Shown: one piece after another, positions 33,961 to 42,961 of the stretch | Layout: each line of letters begins with the position of its first letter | Numbering within the stretch: the first letter of the stretch is position 1 | Source: Alkalibacillus silvisoli | GTDB taxonomy: Bacteria; Bacillota; Bacilli; Bacillales; Alkalibacillaceae | Direction of reading: 5' to 3' | Assembly (NCBI RefSeq): GCF_039521975.1 | Contig: NZ_BAAACZ010000018.1 | Coordinates: 124,001 to 188,000 of the forward strand | Length of the DNA: 64,000 nucleotides | Translations under genes and position numbers: made by a program | Notes under the pieces: model-generated | The model's database searches: none | Seen by the model: the letters and a program-made list of their open reading frames with translations, nothing else | Told to the model about the DNA's origin: nothing

Positions 33961-34626
33961 CTATAATGAATTAACAATTTTATTATATTGTTCTTCCATA
34001 GTGTCTTTAGTGAACTGCATAGAATCAGCACGATCAGCTTCAAAGAAGTGGTGTGATTGTCCATTTAATTTATTAATAAGCTGATCTGACTTGTAAATCT
34101 TCATATTATAAACCCAATTCGTCATCGTTAAGATCGCTGACTGGTGGGCCCCTTCATTACTAGCTGTACACATATCATGAATTAAATTAACTTGATAATC
34201 TCTAAAATACGCATCGAAAATAGAAGTCATCATGCAACCATCTGTGACAACACCGCCGATATAAAGGTGTTTAACACCTAGACTTCTTAGGGTTAAGTCT
34301 AGACTTGTTTCGTAAAATGCACTCCAGCGGTATTTATCGATGACGATTTCATCTTCTTTCGGTTTAATCTCATCGAATATCTCGATTTGGTCCGAATTAG
34401 CATTGTAATAATAAGGTGTCCCATCATCATTTAATGGCTCACCTTTAGATAAGCCGATCGTATCGGCACGGTTTATTTGTCTTGTATAAATAATAGGTAT
34501 ATTAGACGCTCGAAAAGCTGGTAGTAGCTTCTCTGTATTTTTGATTACTTCTTCCATGTTTTTTAAGCCAAAGTTTGATTCTTTCTGTAAGTCTATTAAA
34601 ACTAAGGCTGAATCGCTTGTCCTCAT
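33961..34626 (-). CDS. Isochorismatase-family cysteine hydrolase
   Basis: 221 residues with the Asp-Lys-Cys triad: ALVLIDLQKES (Asp11), VIDKYRWSAF (Lys) and GVVTDGCMMTS (Cys). Family members hydrolyse amides or vinyl ethers, for example nicotinamide, carnitine-related or N-carbamoyl compounds. It lies between the betaine-type binding protein and a GbsR-like regulator on the same strand, suggesting amide hydrolysis of a quaternary-amine-related compound; this is inference. Confidence 0.83.
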   Translation of the reverse strand: MRTSDSALVLIDLQKESNFGLKNMEEVIKNTEKLLPAFRASNIPIIYTRQINRADTIGLSKGEPLNDDGTPYYYNANSDQIEIFDEIKPKEDEIVIDKYRWSAFYETSLDLTLRSLGVKHLYIGGVVTDGCMMTSIFDAYFRDYQVNLIHDMCTASNEGAHQSAILTMTNWVYNMKIYKSDQLINKLNGQSHHFFEADRADSMQFTKDTMEEQYNKIVNSL

Positions 34627-34638
34627 AACAAATCTCCT

Positions 34639-35175
34639 TTATGTCTTTTTCTTAGGTAGATGTTCAAAAATATCCCCTGATTCCATTGAATTAGCTACAC
34701 GCATAAGCCAATCTAAATACTGTTTTGATTCTTGAATCAGTTCTAGGTCACGATTCGCGATTCGCAGTGCTTCATCATCTTCTGAACTATTAGCTATTTC
34801 AGTAATGGTTGGTTCGGTTTGTTCAATTGCTTTGTTAATTAAATTACGTTCAAGCCGTAACGTTTTAACAAAGAAGTTAATGAAGTTTCTTAAGAAGTCT
34901 TTCTCAGCTATGAAATGGTCTTTTCGTTCACCTTTCTTCCAAACTTTAGTCACCATTTCAGTTTCCATTAACTCTCGAATTCCATTACTGACACTGCCTT
35001 TACTCATGGCGACTTGATCTTTTATTTCATCTAAAGTCATAGGTTCAAAAGAGAAATAAAGTACACCATAAATACGCCCAACAGAAGGTGTCACCCCATA
35101 TACAGTCATGGACTGAGCAATCGCACTGATCATGACGTCCTCAGACTCATGTAATTGCGCCAAGTCTTCATTCAT
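34639..35175 (-). CDS. GbsR/MarR-type regulator
   Basis: 178 residues. GVTPSVGRIYGVLYFSFEPMTLDEIKDQVAMSKGSVSNGIREL is the GbsR-like winged helix; the C-terminal helices mediate dimerisation. GbsR proteins repress choline/betaine genes in Bacillus. First gene of a minus-strand group with the isochorismatase (12-base gap) and probably the binding-protein gene. AAAGGTGG ribosome site. Confidence 0.87.
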   Translation of the reverse strand: MNEDLAQLHESEDVMISAIAQSMTVYGVTPSVGRIYGVLYFSFEPMTLDEIKDQVAMSKGSVSNGIRELMETEMVTKVWKKGERKDHFIAEKDFLRNFINFFVKTLRLERNLINKAIEQTEPTITEIANSSEDDEALRIANRDLELIQESKQYLDWLMRVANSMESGDIFEHLPKKKT

Positions 35176-35386
35176 TTGTTAAATCCACCTTTCAAAAAGG
35201 TAATCAATTTATTTAATTTATATTATACATTTTAAACATATTATTATTTTTGTCAAGGGGGTGGTGTGGTTATTAATATAGTATTGTAGAAAAAAACAGC
35301 AAATAGTCGAATTATTTTTGATTTTGTTGTATATTGCAATGTATAGAGTGTGTTCAACATAAGATGATTGCTGGGGTGTTGTAAAA

Positions 35387-37093
35387 ATGAGCATAAAAGT
35401 AAAATTTATTGCGCCGTACAGTTCAATGGTTCCCTTAATAGAAGAGTGTCGAGAAGAAGCGGAAGGGTTAGAGCTTTCAATTGAAGTCGGTAATATGGAA
35501 GAAGGGGCTTTGATTGGTTGCCGTGCTGAGCAAGAAGGCTACGATGTCATTATTAGTCGAGCAGGAACAGCGCTTTTGTTACGGCACATGACTGATATTC
35601 CTGTAATTGATGTTTCTATGTCTGGTTATGATTTGTTGCGAGTTTTAACTATGGCTAAGGACTTTAAAGGGAATAAAGCATTAGTTGGTTACCCAACCAT
35701 GACAATGGGGGCACAGGCTGTTATTGATATATTAGATTTATCAGTTGATTTATATACGATTAATTCCGTTGATGAAATAGAGTCAACAGTCAGTGAGTTA
35801 AGAAGCTTAGGTTATCAAATCATTATCGGGGATGTTGGTACGGTTGGAGCGGCTTTGCGCCATGGTCTTGAAAGCTTTCTTATTCAATCAGGTCGTGAAA
35901 CCATTTTAGATGCGATAGAACTTGCTAAAGCTCAGTATAATTTTTATGAATGGAACTTTACAAAGATTAGCTTGTTAACTGAAATCATTCGTCATAAATA
36001 TGATGATTTTATGGTTGTCAATCCACAAGGTGAAGTGTTACTAGATGTATGGGGTTCTTTTGATCGTTGTCCTTTAGAACATGATGAAATTGTACAGCAT
36101 ATTAAAGAGATTAACATCACAAGTGGTGTTAGCTGGCGTTACTATATTAAAGGTAGGCAACAAATTGATATTAAAACAGAGACTTTAGAACATGTTGGAA
36201 ACGCTTATTATTTGTTAAGTTTCAAGCGTAATGATGAGTTGTTAAACCAACTGTCTTGGGTTAATACGGTATATTTGAAGCAAAGGCCTACTGTTGTAGC
36301 TGATAGTGAGGCAATGAATGCGGTCATGCGAGTCATTCATAGTGGGCTTGAATCACATCAGTTGTTTTTCTTAGTAGGTGAAGCAGGTGCTGGAAGAGGG
36401 GTATTAGCACACTACATGCATGATTTAAGTCAATCTGGACGTGCGTTACTAGAAGTCGATTTAAACCGTTGTCAATATGAATATTTAGATGAATTATTAG
36501 CACCTCATGTTGGAACCATTTATTTACGCCATGCCTCACAGTTAGCTCATGACAGGTTTGATATATTAGGTCGGTTTTTAAAGAAAGCCTTAGAGTCTAA
36601 TAAGAAAGTCATCGTTTCTGTTAATGAATCATTGCTACACCTATTTAGTTCTCAGTTATCTTATCAGGCACTGGAAATATTCGTCCCACCATTAAGGAGT
36701 AGGCATGAAGACATTAAAGGATTAGTGACATTATTTGCCGCTCACTACCATCAAAACTTAGGTACTAGTGTAATTAAGGTACAAAGCGATGTGGCTACTG
36801 AACTAGCTAAACATGAGTGGCCTGGTCATGTACGAGAATTGAGGTCATTTATCCAAACCGTTGTCTTAGCCATAAAGGGTTATGTCTTAAAGACTGAGCA
36901 TGTGAGAAAGCATCTTCAAGAGAAGTATGAATCGCGTTCGAACTCTGTCTATCAATTAGAAGGAACACTTGAAGATATCGAGATTCAAGTTATACAGTCT
37001 GTTTTAGAAGAGGAGAATTATAACCAGTCGAAAGCAGCGAAACGATTAGGGATTAATCGATCTACTTTATGGAGAAAGTTAAAGAAAGCATAA
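35387..37093 (+). CDS. PrpR-like regulator with degenerate AAA+ domain and Fis HTH
   Basis: 568 residues. PrpR N-terminal sensor (residues ~1-185: FIAPYSSMVPLIEEC, VIISRAGTALLLR), PAS-like middle, AAA+ region ~305-485 and Fis HTH at the end (NQSKAAKRLGINRSTLWRKLKK). The AAA+ part is decayed: Walker A reads VGEAGAGRG (residues 330-338, Arg in place of catalytic Lys), the GAFTGA sigma-54 loop is missing and Walker B reads GTIYLRHAS without the acidic pair. It should not hydrolyse ATP or work with sigma-54. Divergent from the gbsR-like gene across ~210 bp, so it may regulate that group. Confidence 0.83.
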   Translation: MSIKVKFIAPYSSMVPLIEECREEAEGLELSIEVGNMEEGALIGCRAEQEGYDVIISRAGTALLLRHMTDIPVIDVSMSGYDLLRVLTMAKDFKGNKALVGYPTMTMGAQAVIDILDLSVDLYTINSVDEIESTVSELRSLGYQIIIGDVGTVGAALRHGLESFLIQSGRETILDAIELAKAQYNFYEWNFTKISLLTEIIRHKYDDFMVVNPQGEVLLDVWGSFDRCPLEHDEIVQHIKEINITSGVSWRYYIKGRQQIDIKTETLEHVGNAYYLLSFKRNDELLNQLSWVNTVYLKQRPTVVADSEAMNAVMRVIHSGLESHQLFFLVGEAGAGRGVLAHYMHDLSQSGRALLEVDLNRCQYEYLDELLAPHVGTIYLRHASQLAHDRFDILGRFLKKALESNKKVIVSVNESLLHLFSSQLSYQALEIFVPPLRSRHEDIKGLVTLFAAHYHQNLGTSVIKVQSDVATELAKHEWPGHVRELRSFIQTVVLAIKGYVLKTEHVRKHLQEKYESRSNSVYQLEGTLEDIEIQVIQSVLEEENYNQSKAAKRLGINRSTLWRKLKKA

Positions 37094-37243
37094 GCTTAAT
37101 TGTTATAAAATGGATTAACCTTAGAACTTAAGACCTGTTTCAATAGTAGTTATTTAGTAGTAGAATTTACTTATGTAGTAAATTGTCGAAGAATATCAAA
37201 TTTTAATATAAGTTATTCAGAATTATAGTTAGGAGGCTCGTAT

Positions 37244-38653
37244 GTGAGTCATCATAATCAGGATCATTATGTCTTAAGCCCTGAAGAGTTTGTAGAGGGC
37301 TATCAATATATAACAGAGTATATTTGTGATGGTGTGCCACTTAAAGATGTTTTAGAGAAGGCACTTAAGTTTTTTGAAAAACGATTTGAGTCTACTAAAG
37401 GCACTATTTTATTATTAGATGAGACTGGAAGCCATTTTACCGGTGGTGTCACACACAGTTTACCAAAAGAATTATGTGATTATTATACGGGGATTGAGCT
37501 GTATGATGGAATGGGAACGTGTGGTACAGCGGTTTCGCGTCAAGAAATGGTGATTACATCAAATATTAAGGATGATGAGAAGTGGGATCAGTTTAGGCAT
37601 GCGGTGAATGACCTCGGTTTAAAGTCTTGTTGGTCAATCCCAATTTATACACCTGAAACTAACCAAATCGCAGGTGTATTTGCGATGTATTCTAAACATA
37701 TTAAAGAACCAGAAGAAGATGAATTGGAGACTGTTCGATCATTCAAAGAATTGATCAGCTTAATAATTTCAAATTATAATAAAACGAATAACCAAAGTCA
37801 TGTTAGTTTAAATGATGCATATAAAGATCTGGGTAAAGTGGAATGGCCAGTAACATTATCAGATCGTGAAAAGTATATGTTCATGATTAGAAGAGGGATT
37901 GAAGAAGGGCAGATTCGACCTCACTATCAGCCAATCATGAATGGTGATGGAGAAGTCTACGGTTTTGAAGTGCTCGTACGTTGGCCACACCCTGAACAAG
38001 GAACGATTCCACCTAATAAGTTTATCCCTTTTGCAGAAGAAGAAGGGTTTGTAGATGAAATTGATCGTTATGTGTGTGAGTACGCTTGTCATGAAATGAA
38101 ACAATTGATGGATCAATTAGGACAGAAATTTATATTAACCGTTAATGTTTCAGCAAAACACATCACAAAAGGTCACTATATTAAAGAGTTGAAAGAAACG
38201 TTAGAGAAGACATCTTTCCCACCAGAGCTTTTAGCGATTGAAGTGACAGAAACATCATTAGTCGTTAATTTAAAGGAAGCAGCATATGTCATTAATGACG
38301 TACGTAATTTGGGAGCTCAAGTATGGATTGATGATTTTGGTACGGTTTATTCCTCCTTAAATTATTTAAGACATTTACCTTTAGATGTCATTAAGTTAGA
38401 TGGCTCTTTCATTAGAAACATTCAAGATAATAAAGTCGACCGTACAATTTGCAGTACTATTATCCAGTTAGCACATGAATTGAATTTAAAAGTAGTAGCA
38501 GAAGGAATTGAAGAGGGATGTCAGCTTAAGGAGTTAAAACAATTGAACTGCGAACTCTTCCAAGGGTATCATTTCCATAAACCGTTGGGAATCGAAGAAC
38601 TTAGACACTATATTAAGGGTGTGAAAGTGTTAAATAGAGAAGATTTAGCATGA
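37244..38653 (+). CDS. GAF-EAL cyclic-di-GMP phosphodiesterase
   Basis: 469 residues. N-terminal GAF domain (~20-180; GMGTCGTAVSRQEMVITSNI, LKSCWSIPIY) and C-terminal EAL domain (~205-455). Catalytic set is intact: Glu in FEVLVRW (EVL instead of EAL), NVSAKH, IEVTETSLV, WIDDFGT, VIKLDGSF, VVAEGIE and FQGYHFHKPL. The loop DDFGTVYSSL has Val where Gly is usual. No GGDEF domain. Starts at GTG with TAGGAGG upstream. It probably degrades c-di-GMP under control of a GAF ligand. Confidence 0.88.
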   Translation: MSHHNQDHYVLSPEEFVEGYQYITEYICDGVPLKDVLEKALKFFEKRFESTKGTILLLDETGSHFTGGVTHSLPKELCDYYTGIELYDGMGTCGTAVSRQEMVITSNIKDDEKWDQFRHAVNDLGLKSCWSIPIYTPETNQIAGVFAMYSKHIKEPEEDELETVRSFKELISLIISNYNKTNNQSHVSLNDAYKDLGKVEWPVTLSDREKYMFMIRRGIEEGQIRPHYQPIMNGDGEVYGFEVLVRWPHPEQGTIPPNKFIPFAEEEGFVDEIDRYVCEYACHEMKQLMDQLGQKFILTVNVSAKHITKGHYIKELKETLEKTSFPPELLAIEVTETSLVVNLKEAAYVINDVRNLGAQVWIDDFGTVYSSLNYLRHLPLDVIKLDGSFIRNIQDNKVDRTICSTIIQLAHELNLKVVAEGIEEGCQLKELKQLNCELFQGYHFHKPLGIEELRHYIKGVKVLNREDLA

Positions 38654-38663
38654 ACATTAGTTT

Positions 38664-38807
38664 TAATTGAAAATCCGAACGATCATATTGAACTCGCTTA
38701 AGATTTTTACGTTTCGATATCGCTACATCAAAAGTCTTGAGCGCTGATAAAACTCCCGAACGTCGATAAAATGATCCACCCGCATAACGGCTCATCTAAC
38801 GCAAGGT
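38664..38807. repeat. Composite intergenic element, copy 1
   Basis: Order: half-hairpin AAAATCCGAACGATCA, TTTTTACGTTTCGAT (38704-38718), GATATCGCTACATCAAAA (38716-38733), two to three ~20-bp GCTGATAAA units (38741-38785) and right flank GCTCATCTAACGCAAGGT (38790-38807). The same modules in the same order occur at 59525-59754 and, inverted and partial, at 56003-56127. Confidence 0.75.
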
Positions 38808-38943
38808 ATTAGAAGTTCATAGCTTAAGCAGCACTTCATCCACCTTGTTTTAGGCTATAAGGATATTTTAGAATATTTATATTATTTTGAAGTGACTGTG
38901 TTAAGATTGAGTTAGAAATAGAAGTTGATCTAGGGGGAGTAAG

Positions 38944-39396
38944 ATGGGTTTCAATCGTGAGGTAACCATTAATGCGCCAATTGAACAAGTATTTCAAGTC
39001 ATAACGCGATATGAATATGCAGTCAAAAAACTTAACCATGTTTTAGACATAAAAATTGAAAATGAAGCTTTGCAAGTAGGAGACCATATTATTGAAACGA
39101 GAAGTGTTAGTGGACAAAACATTCAAAATGCATGGGAAGTTATTCAATGCGAATCAAATAAACGTTTCGTTGTAAAGAGTGAACAAAACAAGCTCTTCTT
39201 GACTTATGATTATACATTTTCAGAGGTGGACCAAGGAACTATGGTTTCTTTTACAGGGAATATTAAAACATCTGGAGTGAGAAATTTAATTTATAAACCT
39301 TTGATTAAAAGGATTATCATTAAAGAAGATGGGGAACATTTAAATTATGTGAAATCATATATTGAGGAATTGAAGGATTTAAATGAGGAGGCTTAA
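38944..39396 (+). CDS. SRPBCC-family protein
   Basis: 150 residues with the START/SRPBCC pattern: FNREVTINAPIEQVFQVITRYEYA at the N terminus, a beta-rich middle, and a C-terminal helix with EHLNYVKSYIEELKDL. Such folds bind hydrophobic ligands. AGGGGGAG ribosome site; the next gene starts two bases after its stop. Confidence 0.8.
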   Translation: MGFNREVTINAPIEQVFQVITRYEYAVKKLNHVLDIKIENEALQVGDHIIETRSVSGQNIQNAWEVIQCESNKRFVVKSEQNKLFLTYDYTFSEVDQGTMVSFTGNIKTSGVRNLIYKPLIKRIIIKEDGEHLNYVKSYIEELKDLNEEA

Positions 39397-39398
39397 TA

Positions 39399-39689
39399 TT
39401 GGCAAAATTGTCAGATGCTGATGTTCAAAGTGCTTTAGAAGGTTTACTAGAGTGGGAGTTAGAAAAGGGTCGAATTTTAAAGCGTGATTTTAAATTTGAT
39501 GACTATTTAGTCGGTGTCGATTTTGTAAGGCAAGTTGCGAATCAAGCTGAGTCTAAAGACCACCACCCTTATATTGTCATTGATTATAAAACAGTGACAG
39601 TAAAATGGACTTCTTGGGATGAAGGTGGCTTAACAGAGAAAGATACGACGTTAGCGAAATATTGTGATGAATTATATGATGTTAAGTAA
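39399..39689 (+). CDS. Pterin-4a-carbinolamine dehydratase
   Basis: 96 residues. ESKDHHPYIVIDYKTVTVKW fits the family pattern (acidic, x3, H-H-P, x5, Tyr, x9, Trp), followed by DEGGLTEKD. It dehydrates 4a-hydroxytetrahydrobiopterin during recycling of aromatic-hydroxylase cofactor. TTG start with GAGGAGG upstream inside the end of the SRPBCC gene. No phenylalanine hydroxylase is in the window, so its substrate context is open. Confidence 0.88.
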   Translation: MAKLSDADVQSALEGLLEWELEKGRILKRDFKFDDYLVGVDFVRQVANQAESKDHHPYIVIDYKTVTVKWTSWDEGGLTEKDTTLAKYCDELYDVK

Positions 39690-39692
39690 CAG

Positions 39693-39737
39693 TTGAGCAC
39701 CTAGTTGGTTAATCCCAAACTAGGTGCTCATTTTTAA
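39693..39737. terminator. Bidirectional terminator
   Basis: Thirteen-bp stem TGAGCACCTAGTT/AACTAGGTGCTCA then TTTTT, between convergent genes. Confidence 0.88.
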
Positions 39738-42700
39738 CTTACAGCTTGTGATTCATCTAATTGTGTTTGATTATTTCGACGTCTTCTACGCTTCTTACCT
39801 GCCTTAGCCCTTTTGAAAGTGAAAAGTTTGTATACAGCTGGGATTAATATAAGAGTGATCAACGTTGAGAATAGTAAACCTGCAATAATAACAGTTGCCA
39901 TCGGTGCCTGGTAATTACCGCCAGCGCCAGTTGCTAGAGCTAGTGGTAACATTCCACCGACAGTTGTTAAACTCGTCATAAAGATTGGTCGAATACGGTT
40001 TTTACCAGCTTCAACGAGTGCTGTTTCAACTGAATAATTGGAACGACGTAATTGATTTGTTCTGTCGATGAATAAAATAGCGTTGTTAAGGACGATTCCA
40101 ATTAACATAACAATACCCATGGCAGATAATACACTTAGTTCCTGTTGTGTGATAAATAATCCAAGTATGACTCCGACAATTGTCATCGGAATAACAGACA
40201 TAATAATCAACGGGTGGAACAAGTGGTTAAACTGAACAGCCATAACTAAGTAAACAAGGAAAATTGAGATCCCGATAATAATCAGCATTTCTTGCATGAG
40301 CTCCTGTTGTTGCTCTAAATCCCCTGCGACTGACAGACTGTAACCATCAGGTGCGTTGTAATCATCAATTAAACTTTGGACATCACGATTGATTGAACCT
40401 AAGTCTCTACCTTCGGTGTCAGCAGTGATCGAAGCAAACCGATCACCATCTATGCGTGAGATCTGATTAGGGACCTCGACTTGGTTGAGTTCAATAAAGT
40501 TCGATAGGTCCTCATTACCATCTAGAGTTGTTATGGCTAAATCAAGGAAGTCTGATTGGGTCGTTGTTGTATCACTCCACCTAACGCTAATTGGTATATC
40601 ACTATTATTAATAGACATTTCGCCGACATTCATATGCATGAAAGATTGTTCTATAAATTGTTTAACTTGATTGACTGTTAAACCTGCATCTAGAACAGCA
40701 TCCTCATCTATATCTATAACTTCTTCAACTGAAGTTCTATCAATTGAACTCCTAGCATCAACTATTCCGTCAATTCCTTCTAATTCATCGATGAAATCTT
40801 CTGAGATAGTTAACAGTTGATCGAATTCGTCTCCTTCGAGGTTAATTTGTACGGGTTGAACGCCCCCGCCACCGGTCATCGCATCTTGCACACTATTAAT
40901 AGGCTGTGAATCAGATAATTCTCTTAATGTCGTGAAGATCTCTTCATTGACTTCATCTTGCTCTCTAGTAATCTCGTCATCTTTCGTCATATTAATCATA
41001 AGGAAATAGATGCCACTGTATTCCATAAGATAGTTAGATTCGACATCTTGAATGGAACTTAGAGAATCATTAAGTTCTTGGGCTAATTCATCTTGTTCTT
41101 CCTCAGATAAACCTGGTTCAACATCAATCATAATTTCAGCGTAACGGTCTAGCATGTCAGGCATTATGGCCATTGGAACGCGAGTAACTAAAAATAATGA
41201 CCCCACAAACATTAATATAAAAATAGCTATTACCGCTAAGCTGTTTCGTTTTCTTTTAACAATTTTAGTAATGATATTTCCATAGTTTCGTAAGATTAAT
41301 CCATCTTGTTTATTTTTCTGTGAATCTTTAACGTTTAAAAAGCGTTCTGCCAGTGTTGGAATCAAAGTAAATGAAACGACGACAGAGCTAATTAAAGTAG
41401 CGGCCACAACAAAAGATAGGATGATCATGAATTGACCCACGTCTCCACCAAGCAATCCGATTGGTAAGAATACTACAATCGTCGTTAACATGGAGGCAAT
41501 GACAGCTGTAGCTACTTCTTTGATTCCTTTCATGACAGCCTCAAGTTTTTCAAAGCCTTGCTCTTTTTTACGGTAAATGGATTCTAGTATGACAATAGAA
41601 GAATCGATCATCATCCCAACCCCTAAACCTAGAGCAATTAATGTTAACATGTTGAAACTATAGTCAAATAGCCACATCGCCGTAAACGTTAATAATATTG
41701 AAGTTGGAATGGTTAACCCGATTATGAATGTTGCTCTAATATTTCGTAAGAACAGTAATAATACGGCTAGCGCTAAAGCACCACCTATTAATATATTTTG
41801 TGTCACACCGTCCAATGAATTTTCTACATAATCGGCTTGTGCAACTAATTCGTTAACTTCAAAGCCGTCGACTAAACCTTCTTGATGGACGTTTTCTATT
41901 TCAGACCGTACGGCGCTTGCCATCTCAATTTGGGTCACATTAGGTACACGCCCAATTTGAATGAAAATAAAGTCCTTAGCACCATCTTTCCAAACGTAGG
42001 AAGTGTTTTGAGATGGTTGAACTGAAATATTTGCTAGTTCATCTAAGGAAACATAACCATTTTGAGATGGGATTTGAAGGTTTTCTACTTCTTGGGCTGA
42101 CTCCAATTGTGTATCCCAGCGTAATGTAGGAGAGTCATCATCATCTTTTAACTCACCTAACACAGATTCATCATTAGTCGTGTTAATAATATTGATGATT
42201 TGATCAATCTCAACTCCGTGTTCGTTTACGTCTTCACGATTAAACTCAATAACTAATTCTTGTTCGAATAATCCATCTAGTGAAATGTTGTTAACTTCTG
42301 GTAAGCGATCTAAGCGAGGTTCTAAAATCTCGGTTGCAAAGGTGGACAATTCTGCTAAATCATCCCCAGAAATATCTAGGAAAAATTCGTAGTCTTGATC
42401 AGTGCTCATACGAAAAGCGAAAACATCTTGTATATTATGGTTTTCTAAAGCTGACTCATGAGCAATTGATTCAATCTCGTTGTATATGTCGTCTCCATCA
42501 CTACCCTCAAATGCTACTTGAATAGTAGTTTGCCCGACATTGGTTGTCGAATAAGTACCATCAACTCCATCAATCCCTTGTAGTTGTGATTCAAGGGTAT
42601 TGGTAATTGAGTTCTCTACCTCAGATGCAGGCATATCACCTGCCATTACTTCAACAATTGCACCATTCATATCAATCGTTGGTAATAACTCTCTGTCTAA

Positions 42701-42799
42701 TTTAGTAACAGCGTAGCTACCAACCATAACTATAAACGCTACAAGTAAACCAACTAAAATCTTCCGTTGAATAATAAATTTCAACCAGTCCATAGACAT
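39734..42799 (-). CDS. RND-family exporter (AcrB/SwrC type)
   Basis: 1021 residues with the classic RND repeat: a membrane helix, a ~290-residue external domain, six helices, then the same again. Helix 4 carries GLGVGMMIDSSIVILESIYR, the proton-relay region; only one of the usual two Asp is present (IDSS). The last helices include MGIVMLIGIVLNNAILFIDR and FMTSLTTVGGMLPLA. The closest known relative in Bacillus by type is SwrC, which exports surfactin. No membrane-fusion or outer-membrane partner nearby, as normal for Gram-positives. Substrate unknown. Confidence 0.88.
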   Translation of the reverse strand: MSMDWLKFIIQRKILVGLLVAFIVMVGSYAVTKLDRELLPTIDMNGAIVEVMAGDMPASEVENSITNTLESQLQGIDGVDGTYSTTNVGQTTIQVAFEGSDGDDIYNEIESIAHESALENHNIQDVFAFRMSTDQDYEFFLDISGDDLAELSTFATEILEPRLDRLPEVNNISLDGLFEQELVIEFNREDVNEHGVEIDQIINIINTTNDESVLGELKDDDDSPTLRWDTQLESAQEVENLQIPSQNGYVSLDELANISVQPSQNTSYVWKDGAKDFIFIQIGRVPNVTQIEMASAVRSEIENVHQEGLVDGFEVNELVAQADYVENSLDGVTQNILIGGALALAVLLLFLRNIRATFIIGLTIPTSILLTFTAMWLFDYSFNMLTLIALGLGVGMMIDSSIVILESIYRKKEQGFEKLEAVMKGIKEVATAVIASMLTTIVVFLPIGLLGGDVGQFMIILSFVVAATLISSVVVSFTLIPTLAERFLNVKDSQKNKQDGLILRNYGNIITKIVKRKRNSLAVIAIFILMFVGSLFLVTRVPMAIMPDMLDRYAEIMIDVEPGLSEEEQDELAQELNDSLSSIQDVESNYLMEYSGIYFLMINMTKDDEITREQDEVNEEIFTTLRELSDSQPINSVQDAMTGGGGVQPVQINLEGDEFDQLLTISEDFIDELEGIDGIVDARSSIDRTSVEEVIDIDEDAVLDAGLTVNQVKQFIEQSFMHMNVGEMSINNSDIPISVRWSDTTTTQSDFLDLAITTLDGNEDLSNFIELNQVEVPNQISRIDGDRFASITADTEGRDLGSINRDVQSLIDDYNAPDGYSLSVAGDLEQQQELMQEMLIIIGISIFLVYLVMAVQFNHLFHPLIIMSVIPMTIVGVILGLFITQQELSVLSAMGIVMLIGIVLNNAILFIDRTNQLRRSNYSVETALVEAGKNRIRPIFMTSLTTVGGMLPLALATGAGGNYQAPMATVIIAGLLFSTLITLILIPAVYKLFTFKRAKAGKKRRRRRNNQTQLDESQAVS

Positions 42800-42908
42800 A
42801 CATCCCCTTACATAAAATGTTTCAAACCAACAATTTCCATTATAAATGAAGAGGATTTTTTTACAAGACTGTGGAGGAGTATTTTATCTCAGACTTGAGA
42901 CGGGGATT

Positions 42909-42950
42909 AAAAAAAGAGTTATAACATCAATTGAAGCTACAACTCTTCTT
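42909..42950 (-). terminator. Terminator of the 451-residue membrane-protein gene
   Basis: Minus strand: AAGAGTTGTAGC against ATAACTCTT, then a run of seven T. Confidence 0.75.
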
Positions 42951-42961
42951 TAGAATTCTTT

